Of a stretch of 64,000 nucleotides of DNA, positions 42,401-50,246 are shown one piece after another (positions within the stretch are counted from its first letter, which is position 1; each line of letters begins with the position of its first letter). This stretch comes from Craspedostauros australis (Eukaryota > Bacillariophyta > Bacillariophyceae > Mastogloiales > Achnanthaceae). The translations under genes were made by a program, and so were the position numbers. Below the pieces are notes generated by a model. The model saw only the letters and a list, made by a program, of their open reading frames with translations. It searched no databases and was not told the origin of the DNA. Location: NCBI GenBank assembly GCA_026770025.1, contig JAMXDE010000006.1, positions 1,921,001-1,985,000 of the forward strand. Direction: 5' to 3'.

Positions 42401-42604
42401 CTTGAGAATCCTCTTCTCCTTGCGATGTAGTCTTGCAGACCGTTCTTCTTCGGTCTCGTCGATCGCGCTTGCGTCTGCGCCTGTTAGGACAGTAGCCGCG
42501 GCTGCTTCCTTCTCTTGTCGTGCTGGAGTCTCACTCGCACCTTCTTCTCTCTTGATAGCCGGATTGGACAGAGGGATGTCTTTCAGTTCCTCTTCCTCGC
42601 TCAT
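36437..42604 (-). CDS. Copia gag-pol polyprotein (B), complete
   Basis: A 2,055-residue polyprotein from the ATG at 42604. An acidic/basic N-terminal extension is followed by Gag and two knuckles, CHNCGVYGHRSADC and CNYCGIFGHREAEC (residues about 388-445). An unusually long acidic, Asp/Glu-rich linker with an RGAAPPPPAAG stretch leads to protease WLADSGASCH (about 832). Integrase has HHCC, FFIDIS, FRGDNSGEN and GRVERKF (about 980-1145), then a second acidic linker; RT has TAFLHGDLDEEIYMNCP and YVDDCFCC (about 1650-1730); RNase H has FCDSEYAGD, Glu1944 in SSSEAEYVAL, VDNIGAIF and HIDVRHH. All catalytic residues are present and no stop interrupts it, so it is the most complete retroelement protein in the window. 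Confidence 0.95.
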   Translation of the reverse strand: MSEEEELKDIPLSNPAIKREEGASETPARQEKEAAAATVLTGADASAIDETEEERSARLHRKEKRILKAIKQEETGVTKSIRTAKQGGKSETPPGGEFVTKTISAQQQAKIEESVTQKPTEIKGASAPTTKQRTNMATSANVNKRRIKAPMFSGEQEDYSAWESQAKAYARAQKTRDVMLGKTKVPTVSEIAAATGEAKEAMEEIYELGCDCFSDLILMMDAEKGKGKQAIQYINQCISDDYPEGDPHAAWNVLAEKFRPSDAVTKIKLKRQFNNEKMKRDMDPDIYITQLESLRSRLHDVKYEISDEEMIMQILSTVSVEYRTHVVNFQHQLTFNPELVTINTIRGVLRTAYATHRGGKAYVDDFQDSNTKSNDTGFTSTGNFKGTCHNCGVYGHRSADCPERKKSNNKKNNNNNNKMNGKRNKGSGFKGKCNYCGIFGHREAECRKKKFNESKKNNEQANVATEGHDKSGHEMVLSAKDMPLCMLVSDDYIEDSFFDNFEYVGSDDEVQDDEIIPEWLSEEPIIHEVDPRREVSYECCFNAHDLIGSYGDEAEMDDEANDSDIEEAMSDDDDDADDNGADEDDEADRGAAPPPPAAGNNRSGIFDEDDSDESEDGNHPDDSFNPNERVVYPGNIDFPPIEDPNSVDYLLRHSTIPNATATALIIQKQLIFDAVMEAGMRVFPGTTRGALMPIWVNMMGSILSEHFESIEEILVNAIIINRILEANNSETIPETDLHYILGGCMRVLLRERSRVHPYDPATGSHRSNTIPSDYAQLPDDMDDGDHHHPYNEDGVHEDDDDGSFNDEIAAAAVEQLHELSTKYKDKVNKDTWLADSGASCHIVNSDAALFNVRHIKSFVQVGDSTKLDSPKMGSIRLKVKQRNNTGHIIRLDDVKYTPKMAVNLFSTNKALYNGYQLGNNGILMDIINGSGMKIVFDRVFPTSNGFITGVQMHPIMPTDDDKACTAIVKNPSKEISAVNLHRMLGHAPLETMKRTAAQYGWKIIGEMPVCRDCAVANARVKNIPKATIPRATRRGERFFIDISYTKHISFGDKRYWTLIVDDCTDHCWSFFLKNKSDQPGYIKRFIQTIKSQTGDQQIIFRGDNSGENKSTEDILIDAGLNVKFEYTASNTPQQNGRVERKFAYLYTKIRSMLNGAQLDEEYRHGLWAAAASTATAIANITVAKNQKESPHRQFFGNDPPYADALRTFGEVGVVKTTYGGITAKLKNRGEEMVFIGYAHQHASGVYNMYRPSTKSLICSRDIKWLNQSYGQFRGWAPAPNISNETGTTDADGFTTIGRKGATPRTATRQTSEAKKVSFTDSNRYYILSDSDDEDNEDDGAVTQLVHNDEEDRSESNHEDDEITPSSDEADDDTGVTPPNTPARSTHGTPSRSPPSKPNKRDIARKERIRRHEARGRKGETNPKSTTGKNIPRALRELADFNERGRKEEGYESDPSSAEASDELSDEMIDDSNNETTDDEEIMDEGEIEITHHSTTGVYGMNAIITETPAIDIGLSMQDENKEPEKHIEPTTFDGAFNHPDPIHQKGYRAAIKKEFDSMDTRKVYNKIKRDTIPRGCRCCKCKWVFKLKRDGTHRARLVACGYSQVAGVDFQEYYSPAIHDVTYQVMMAIMLIKKMDCALVDVVTAFLHGDLDEEIYMNCPNGMDHQPDEALTLHKPIYGLVQSARQWFKMLVSTLKNINFEQSAADPCLFYRKTKEGSMIVAIYVDDCFCCGDSKALETFLKDIQGSKFKVTIERGLGDYLSCNIELNHDKTRATLRQPHLIRHLIEEFGTKVEKMQRYGTPGTPGQIIVRPSEDNGLQKVGPEEHAEYRRGVGMLLFLIKHSRPDIANPVRELSKVLIGPTKAAMKEMYRIIKYVIDTKDYGLKIHPARPDDDGWDMELFCDSEYAGDKNTRISVGGFILYLCKVPILWRSKAQKAVTLSSSEAEYVALSEAAKEIFFVVQLLESVGVPVKTPIKVRVDNIGAIFIAKNPSTSQRSRHIDVRHHYVRNMVINKTIEIIFVKSEQNTSDGFTKNIKADLQREHEKSYLDTSRTFE

Positions 42605-42674
42605 TCAGCCTGTTACTCCTGAATGATGTTCGTCTTCCTCGCACGATACGATTCGCGGGCTCGCCCTGATCTAT

Positions 42675-42686
42675 CGTTTATAAACG
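42675..42686. other. 12-bp palindrome abutting the 5' LTR of B
   Basis: CGTTTATAAACG lies directly inside the 5' LTR, in the primer-binding-site position, matching the palindromes beside the family A LTRs in place, length and outer bases (CGTTT..AAACG) but not in the two central bases. Confidence 0.6.
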
Positions 42687-43481
42687 TGTTGGCAAGTTCC
42701 GCTCACGGTAACCTACGATCGTGGAAGATGGTGTTGGTTAATAGTCGTCTGTTTGCTATTTCATTACGTTGGCACTCCGATGCTCTCGGTGTACGCCCGT
42801 TCTCTTGCCCGATGCTCTCGGCGCTTCAATCTGTTTCGCAGATTCGGTCTCCGACTATGAGTCGGTACGCGAGATCCTTTCTCGCTCCTCTCTGTATTCT
42901 CTCTCTCTCTCTCTCTCACCATCATGTGCTCGTGCTACACGATCCTCCGTGTTCGATGCGTACTCCGCATTCAACACTCTGTTCATTCAGTACTGGCTTC
43001 TACTCCATGAGTACTTACCATTTGAAGTTCACCTTCAGTATCCATGATCTTCATGGGTCATCGTATCTTCGCCTCCTGCTCTGACTTGGAGACATCTGTC
43101 GACGTGGTGACATGTTGACATCCTGTCGACGTCAGTAGGCGTCCTTCTGCTCTCCAGATGTCACGTTCCATTGGTGATGCAGTAGTCTGTCAGATGATAT
43201 CGTCATCTGAGGTTTAGTTGGGAAGTACCTCGAGATTCTCTTGGTACCATTGATGCATGGACGGACGATCTTCTGATTCTCTCAGAAATCGTTATTTGCA
43301 AATTTCCTCCAGATATCTTGCCCCTTTTCGTGTGTTCCATTTCCCCTGTAATTCTGACGAATCACAGCATACTATCGACACGAGTATAGTTATACCGTCC
43401 AAGTGCGTATGAGAGAATAGCGGGTGAACGATGCACATATACACGTACATCTTGACATATACTCACATGTACATCTCGACA
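42687..43481 (-). repeat. 5' LTR of copia B
   Basis: 795 bp. It shares variants GCTCAC, GACGAATC, GAGTATAG and GAATAGCGGG with the D LTR against the B 3' LTR, though other sites side with the 3' LTR. Confidence 0.92.
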
Positions 43482-43666
43482 CATGTCCATGATGAATTTG
43501 CGATGAATGCAAGATGGATTCCTGCTAGACCAACAGAGGGACCCATGGCAATCTCAGGAGGAGATTGGACTTTGCAATCGAGAGCAATGAAGAGCTCACA
43601 GTTCAGAGAAGTAGATTCTAACAAACGATTAGTTCTCTGCTATCATACCACCCCGGATTTCCAACA
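43482..43666 (+). repeat. Remnant of the 5' LTR of C
   Basis: 185 bp ending CGGATTTCCAACA, homologous to 50057-50241. About 640 bp of the LTR, including its promoter end, are missing. Confidence 0.9.
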
Positions 43667-43678
43667 CGTTTCGAAACG
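43667..43678. other. 12-bp palindrome abutting the 5' LTR of C
   Basis: CGTTTCGAAACG, identical to the A1 copy at 4766-4777, followed in both by TTACGATTGAAATCC. Confidence 0.6.
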
Positions 43679-43744
43679 TTACGATTGAAATCCTACATTT
43701 CACCCCGCACCAACAAGCCATCATCCACCTTCATCATCATCATC

Positions 43745-45391
43745 ATGAGTACCTACGAGACCAAGTCCGACAAGATCGTCTACTTCGACGGTAAAAAGGA
43801 GAACTGGAAGTTCTGGCACGCCAAGTTCCTCTGTCGCGCTAACCGTCGTGGTTACCGCAACATGCTCTTGAAGCCCTACTCCGATGTGAAGGTGACTGCT
43901 CCCTCCGCCGCAGCCGAGTCCCTGGTCGCGACCATCAAGCCTGATCCAGGCGCCAAACTCAAGGCGGGTACCAAGTCTGGTACCAAACCAAGCGCTGCGG
44001 ATCTAGCGGAGTACAAGGCAGCAATGGCAAGCTTCGCCTTCGAGGAACTGACCATGGCCATAAACCATGATTCGAAGGAAGGCAAGATCGCCTTCGAGGC
44101 GGTGTGGGGATGCGAGGGCATGCTGAATGGAGGAGGAGATCCTCACGCAGCTTGGGTGGCCCTCGGACGCATCTACGAGCAGCGCACTGCGCCTATGAAG
44201 GCAAAGTTGCTGGCGGAGCTCAATGCGATGCGATTGAAGAAGGGAGAGAATCCGGATCTCTTCTTGACGGACATGGAGGTCCTTCGCAACCGACTGATCG
44301 ACCAGGAAGTGATCATCGATGCGGAGCAGTTCAACATGCTCGTGCTCAACGCACTCTGCCGCGAGTACGAGATGGACGTGAAGCTGCTCGAACTCAAGTT
44401 CCACGGAAAGGAACGAGAGATGACTGTGGGCGACATCCGCGAAGCTGTGAGCCTTACCTACGACCGCCACCATCTCAAACATGGTTATAAGCGCGCAGGC
44501 AACAGCAGCAACGAGGAGCTCGCTCTGTTCGGAGCTGGACAGTTCAAGGGAAACTGTCGCAACTGTGGTGCCTACGGGCACAAGAAGGCGGACTGTCGTG
44601 TGCCAGCCAAGGGAGGCAACAACAAGAGAGGCGGTAGGTCCAAGAAGAAGGGCAACAACGCTGATGCCAAGAGCGGATCCAAGAAAGGCGGATTCGACGG
44701 TAAGTGCAACTACTGTGGAAAGGCAGGGCACAAGATCATCCAATGCTTCAAGCTGAAGGCAGCAATGAAGGAAGCCGAGAGCGCCAACATGGCGATGGAT
44801 GGCGACGACGCGATGGACGATATGGCACTCGTCATCGCAGACGGTGCATTCATTGAGATCGACGATCTTGATGAGATCGAACTCGAGGATGGACTCGAAG
44901 AGGATCTCTTCGAAATCATGGAGTCGTTTCCTTCAACCGAGAGAGTCGAATCGCCAATCAACGAAGGCATCCGTGATCTCATGAACGACGACCTGCTCGA
45001 ATCAGACGAGAGCATCGGGGTCACTGAAGTCGCAATGCCAGGGGTCGATGTCAACAATGCGCCAACAGCGCAAGAAGAAGAAGCAACCGGCACTCGCATG
45101 AGCAGCGCCATTGACTACTTCCTACGTGACGAAATCGACCGCGTGTGTGAACGCAGCAGGATGGATGCATGGTGTCCAATCTGTCTCGCGCGTGGAGCGA
45201 TGTATTCGTGGTGCATGGAGTGCACCGAATTCAACGTGTTCAAGATCCGGGCCCCATGGGCGTTCAGAAAGATCCCGACGACCACCGAACCGGAAAGGAT
45301 TCGCCGTCGTGCGATCCTGAGCCGATTCGACTCAGTGGAGGACGCCGTGAGGATCTCTCTCTCCAACGTCTTGGAAGCCGTGCAGGTGTGA
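43745..45391 (+). CDS. Copia Gag and N-terminal Pol (C), ended by an in-frame TGA
   Basis: The ATG at 43745 (MSTYETKSDKIVYF) follows the leader and matches the A1 start in position; the frame is open a further 20 codons upstream without an ATG. Gag includes the conserved FEELTMAINHDSKEGKIAF and WVALGRIYEQRTAPMKAKLL blocks, then knuckles CRNCGAYGHKKADC (about 44551) and CNYCGKAGHKIIQC (about 44707). The frame stops at TGA 45389-45391, just where A1 and A2 encode Arg in a VR pair, before LCYD. Downstream codons continue in the same frame to 49375, so this looks like a CGA-to-TGA nonsense change rather than a natural gag/pol boundary. Confidence 0.88.
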   Translation: MSTYETKSDKIVYFDGKKENWKFWHAKFLCRANRRGYRNMLLKPYSDVKVTAPSAAAESLVATIKPDPGAKLKAGTKSGTKPSAADLAEYKAAMASFAFEELTMAINHDSKEGKIAFEAVWGCEGMLNGGGDPHAAWVALGRIYEQRTAPMKAKLLAELNAMRLKKGENPDLFLTDMEVLRNRLIDQEVIIDAEQFNMLVLNALCREYEMDVKLLELKFHGKEREMTVGDIREAVSLTYDRHHLKHGYKRAGNSSNEELALFGAGQFKGNCRNCGAYGHKKADCRVPAKGGNNKRGGRSKKKGNNADAKSGSKKGGFDGKCNYCGKAGHKIIQCFKLKAAMKEAESANMAMDGDDAMDDMALVIADGAFIEIDDLDEIELEDGLEEDLFEIMESFPSTERVESPINEGIRDLMNDDLLESDESIGVTEVAMPGVDVNNAPTAQEEEATGTRMSSAIDYFLRDEIDRVCERSRMDAWCPICLARGAMYSWCMECTEFNVFKIRAPWAFRKIPTTTEPERIRRRAILSRFDSVEDAVRISLSNVLEAVQV

Positions 45392-48300
45392 ATCAATGGC
45401 GCCATCTTGTGCTACGACGTGAGGAGGGAATCCATTCGGGAGAGAGCCTACTGCTTGGGAACCCGAGAGCTCTACTACATGCTCACCCAAATTGGGTTCG
45501 AAGGAGCATACGACATATCGCTCAAGATCGTGGTCATCAACGAACTGCTCGAAGAGAAAGGACTACCACTACTCCCCAAGCACCTCATTTTGAGGATGAG
45601 CCGCTTGTGTACCCAACGCGTCTCATGGATGAGAGGCTGGGACGACACCGAAGTAAGAGACGGCTTGGAGTGCCCGGAACTCCCAAAGGTCAGACCAATG
45701 GCAGGAAGCCCGGAATACAAATTCGAGCTGATGGAACACTTCGAACAAGCAAGGTTCGGACACGAAATGGCCATGGTGATCGAAGATCACGAGTCGAGTG
45801 AGAGCAACCGCGAGCTGGTTGCACCAGACCAACATGAAGCTAACACATGGTTGGGGGATACCGGCGCGTCTTGCCACTTGACTAACAACGATGAGGGCAT
45901 GACTAATGTGCGCCTCTCGAACTTCTCTGTGAAGGTGGGAAGCGGAAAATTCCTCCGCGCCACCAAGGTCGGTGATCTACGCATGCGAGTGATGCAGAAG
46001 GACGGCAAGAGCGCCATCATCATCTTGAAGGGAGTGCGTTACGTGCCTAAGCTCTGGGTCAACCTGTTGAGCATTGGCAAGGCACTCCATACTGGATTTA
46101 ACATCAGTAACAAGGGCGTGATCATTGCACTGGATAAGAATGGGCAGCGCATCCGATTCGATCGGATCATGGCAACTCACAGCGGATTCGTGCTCGGTGT
46201 GAACATGGTACCTGCCCCCAAGAGCGAAGAGATGGCGAACATCGGGCTTGACACAAAGAAGCCCATGGATGTGAATAAGCTCCATAAAATGCTAGGCCAC
46301 GTTGACTCTTACACGATCTCCAGGACGGCGAGACAATATGGATGGAATGTCACTGGGACTCTTAATCCATGCGAGGACTGCGCGATCGGAAAGGCGAAGC
46401 AAAAACGCCTGACCAAAACTCTCCAACTACGAGCGAAGAAGGTCGGAGAACGACTCTTCATGGATACTTCAAGTGTCCAAGCAACGAGCTTTGGACATGG
46501 AAAGTACTGGCTGCTGGTCATCGACAACTACAGTGACTACTGCTGGAGCTACTTCGTTAAAGAAAAGAGCAAAGTTGGTCCCAAACTACTATCCTTGTTG
46601 AAGTGGCTATCAGGCAATCAACAAGTGACAGTGAAGAATGTCAGATGTGACAATGCCGGAGAGAACTACAGCGCAGAGGCCCTACTACTAAGAGCAGGCT
46701 TCGCCCCAACCTTCGAGTACACTGCCGCATCAACTCCTCAACAGAACGGAAGAGTGGAACGGAAATTCGCGGTTCTCTATGGGAAGGTCAGGTCAATGCT
46801 GAACCAGGCGCACCTACCGAGACAACTGCGCGGCAAACTATGGGCAGAGGCAGCAAGGAACGCAACGCAAATCGAGAACATCATCGAGACTAAGTCGAGA
46901 GATCCTGCGTGCCTGCTACTCAATGGAAAGACCCCAACCTACGCGAAAGGATTGCGTATCTTCGGGGAGATCGGAATGGTCTACATCGGCAGTCGCGCAA
47001 TCAAAGCGAAACTGGATGACAGATCCAAGCCAGCCATGTTCGTCGGATACGGACAGTCTCATGCAAATGGTGTATACCGCATGATGAATCTGGCAACCAC
47101 GAGAATCCTAATCACCAGAGACGTGACATGGATGAACCAGTCGTACGGGCAATTCAAAGGTGTTGAGAATGCCAACAGAACACAAATGGTGGATCTGGAA
47201 GACGACGACTTCGATGCCGGAGCAGCACTCCGCAATACGAAGGTTGCTTGGGAGCATGACACGAGTATCGCAAGAGAAGCGAAGGCCGTATCATCTGATC
47301 GAAGCAGAGATCCCGGAACCGACTACGAAGAAACCGCAGGCTATGCATCGAAGCAAGATGAACTGCTACCTTCCCAAGGGGACCAACCATCGGACGATGA
47401 AGACGACGATGAATCCGGAAGGGACGACACACGAGTGACTCGAAGACAAGCCGCCGAAGGCAGAGAGATCGAGCAACCCCCAGCAAGACCTGTGGCAAAG
47501 ATGTCAAGGATGCTACGGGGTTTGGTCCCGTCCAACAATCCACCAGGATATGAATCCGACTCAGAATCAAGCAGTGGAGAGGATGAACCAGCTGAGACAG
47601 CTGAGACGATCCATGCAACCACGGGCGAACGAGACTTCCATTCGAACATATCCATGTTCAATCGAGACGTGGCGAGTCTAATGATCGACACCACAGAAGG
47701 GAGAATGAGACTGGATGAATTCATCGCAGCGAACCAACGAGTCGAGAGAGGGGATTGGAACGAGACATCCGAGCACGCATACACGGCTATGATGCTGGAC
47801 CCAACCACCTTCGAGGAATGCTGGGATCATGCAGATCCAGCGAAGCGGAGGAAATGGCGGGAGGCCATCAATAAGGAGTTCTACGACATGACAAGACGAG
47901 GAGTCTGGCAGAAGATCCAGAAGAACAAGATGCCAAGGGATCGGCGATGTGTGAAGACGAAATGGGTCTTCAAGGAGAAAAGGAATGGAGTCTTTCGCGC
48001 CAGGTTGGTTGCCTGTGGATACTCGCAGATTGCTGGAGTGGATTTTTCCGCTCATCATGCGCCTGTTATCCACGATGCAACGTACCGAGTGATGCTGACC
48101 ATGAAGATGTTGTTGAAAACAGACAGCATCATCATCGACTTCGAAACCGCCTTCCTGCACGGAGACCTCGAGGAAGAGATCTACATGCAATGCCCCAAGG
48201 GAATGGAGCATGAACCGGACGAATGCCTGCTACTGAAGAAGACCATCTACGGGTTGGTTCAGAGCGCAAGGCAGTGGAACAAGAAGCTTGTGGACATCTT

Positions 48301-49375
48301 GGTTAGGCTTGGCTTCCGGCAGAGCAAGGTGGACCCATGCCTGCTAATTCGGAATCGGGAAGGGAACCTCGTTCTCATCGGGACGTACGTCGATGATTGC
48401 CTGTGCATTGGAAGCACCCTCGAGCTAAAGCGACTGGTGCAAGACATCAAGCGCGAACGATTCGGAATCAAGATCGAGGATGGACTCGAAGACTACTTGA
48501 GTTGCCGGATCGAATTCAACAAGAGCGAAACCAACTGCTGGGTGAACCAGCCACACATCATCAAGAACATCACGGATACATTCAAGAGCGACGTGACGAA
48601 GCTTCAACGATACGGAACCCCAGGCACACCAGGTCAAGGGATTCAGAGGAACAGTGAAGCGCCCAAGGTCGACAAGGATCGACACAGCAGATACCGCAGT
48701 GGAGTGGGTATGCTACTATATCTGGTGAAGCATTCGAGACCAGACATCGCGAATGCAGTCCGAGAGCTTACTAAGGTGTTGGATGGACCAACGACCACGG
48801 CATACAAGGAGATGCTGAGAGTGATGAAGTTCGTGTCGGACACGAGAGAATACGGATTGAGGATGGAGACCAATCCGTTGAACAACAACGCATGGAAGAT
48901 CGTGGTGTACACCGACAGCGAGTTCGCTGGAGACAAGGACAACCGCATCAGTGTTGGAGGACATCTGGTCCTGCTGCGAGGAGTGCCTATCATCTGGAGA
49001 TCGAAGGCGCAACGCAGCGTGACACTGAGCTCGACCAAGGCCGAGTATGTCGCACTGTCAGAAGCTGGAAAGGAGATCCGCTTTTTGACTCAACTGATGG
49101 AAGACATCGGGTTGAAGATGGAGAGACCTGCAGATGTGATGGTCGACAACGTGGGGGCGATCTTCATCGCCACCAATCCATCGACATCAGCGAGAACGAG
49201 ACACATCGATATACGCAACCACTTCATCAGAGAGCTGATTGCTAACAAGGAGGCGAGAGCTCGATTCGTGAAGTCGGAAGATAACATCTCCGACGGATTC
49301 ACGAAGAACACTAAGAAGGAGATCTACGATCGGCACAAGGGGAGCATCATTCAGCCCAGATCAGCATTGGACTGA
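45392..49375 (+). pseudogene. Copia Pol (C) downstream of the nonsense codon
   Basis: About 1,327 codons in frame with Gag. Protease has WLGDTGASCH (near 45850), integrase HHCC, FMDTSS, RCDNAGENY and GRVERKF, and RT has TAFLHGDLEEEIYMQCP and YVDDCLC (near 48388). RNase H keeps YTDSEFAGD and VDNVGAIF, but the glutamate of the SSTEAEY block is Lys (AAG at 49037-49039) and the usual HIDIRHH reads HIDIRNH. Two independent defects, the upstream stop and the missing RNase H glutamate, mark the copy as unable to replicate by itself. There is no ATG at the start of this stretch. Confidence 0.88.
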
Positions 49376-49403
49376 ACATGGTGGATGATATGGTTGGAGC
49401 GGC

Positions 49404-49413
49404 AATGGAAGGG
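49404..49413 (+). promoter_or_regulatory. Polypurine tract of C
   Basis: AATGGAAGGG directly before the 3' LTR, as in A2. Confidence 0.8.
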
Positions 49414-50241
49414 TGTCAGGAATCGGGTGTTCTGAAACACCATATTGCCGCACCTCCCAAGAGTAAGGAGCCGAACGTCGGGATATTATACATTACCGCA
49501 ACTCCCACGTTTGATCATTGTGACACAGAAAAATGTGAGCTGCACGTAACCCGCGGTGGAGAACACCACGTGCCGAATGCGAACCATGCCTGACGTTCAT
49601 GACTCCAATGCAGGAATGCGAATCACACGTGTATGTCGCAGGGGGCGGGGATGTTGGAATCGTGACCAACATCACGATACGAGCGACTACGGCCCCCACG
49701 TCGCAACCAATGAGAAAAGAGTACTGGAGGAAGGCCGACATCACGAAGTGTGAGACGGCCTGTGAACGAACCTGGTATGAGGAACATCCAGGAAGCCGGT
49801 GAAGTGATCGGCGAAGAAACAATCAGAAACGATCGGAGTCGACCAGAGTTGATCGGAGATGATCGGAGATGTCTGATGATCAAGGATCTGAGCGAGCTCC
49901 CAACCAAGGCGTTCCCGCAACGGATGAGAGATCGTGATCTGATCGAATGAGCCGATCTGTGTCATGCCTACGACTCGGTGATGTCTAAGGCATCAAAACT
50001 ATCAGCGGTGGACAACGTGCTAATGTGCACGAATATGGGGTACTCGGTGGTGCATGCATGTCCATGATGAATTTGCGATGAATGCAAGATGGATGCCTGC
50101 TAGACCAACAGAGGGACCCATGGCAATCTCAGGAGGAGATTGGACTTTGCAATCGAGAGCAATGAAGAGCTCACAGTTCAGAGAAGTAGATTCTAACAAA
50201 CGATTAGTTCTGTACTATCATACCACCCCGGATTTCCAACA
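49414..50241 (+). repeat. 3' LTR of copia C
   Basis: 828 bp, TGTCAGGAATCG to GGATTTCCAACA. Its right flank is GATGC (50242-50246), native D sequence; the matching left-hand duplication is lost. Confidence 0.9.
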
Positions 50242-50246
50242 GATGC

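Larger units (their letters stand above)
35624..43481 (-). mobile_element. Ty1/copia element B, both LTRs present
   Basis: Read on the minus strand: 5' LTR (43481-42687), leader, one gag-pol ORF (42604-36437), polypurine tract, 3' LTR (36416-35624). The LTRs are 795 and 793 bp with TGTCGAG...CCAACA ends and differ at roughly fifteen to twenty positions. The expected 5-bp duplication is absent: AAGTT lies left and CATGT lies right. Left of B is A2 gag and right of B is the C LTR, in opposite orientation, so B looks like the product of recombination between two family B insertions. B belongs to a different copia family from A1, A2 and C. Confidence 0.93.
43482..50241 (+). mobile_element. Ty1/copia element C, 5' LTR truncated
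   Basis: A plus-strand family A element. Only the last 185 bp of the 5' LTR remain (43482-43666); they align base for base in length with 50057-50241 of the 3' LTR with about three differences. The internal part and the 3' LTR (49414-50241) are complete. The left truncation coincides with the outer edge of the B LTR. On the right, C abuts the middle of the D coding region, so C had probably inserted into D. Confidence 0.92.

Noticed and set aside
43482-43688. 85-codon frame beginning MHIYTYILTYTHMYIS (43431) and similar frames at 36366 and 54029
   Set aside because: They arise from a repeated ACATATAC-type stretch inside family B LTRs and run into unrelated sequence.
29936-49375. A virus- or defence-like origin for the large acidic polyproteins
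   Set aside because: Protease, integrase, RT and RNase H occur in the fixed Ty1/copia order between LTRs and polypurine tracts; no other system is needed.
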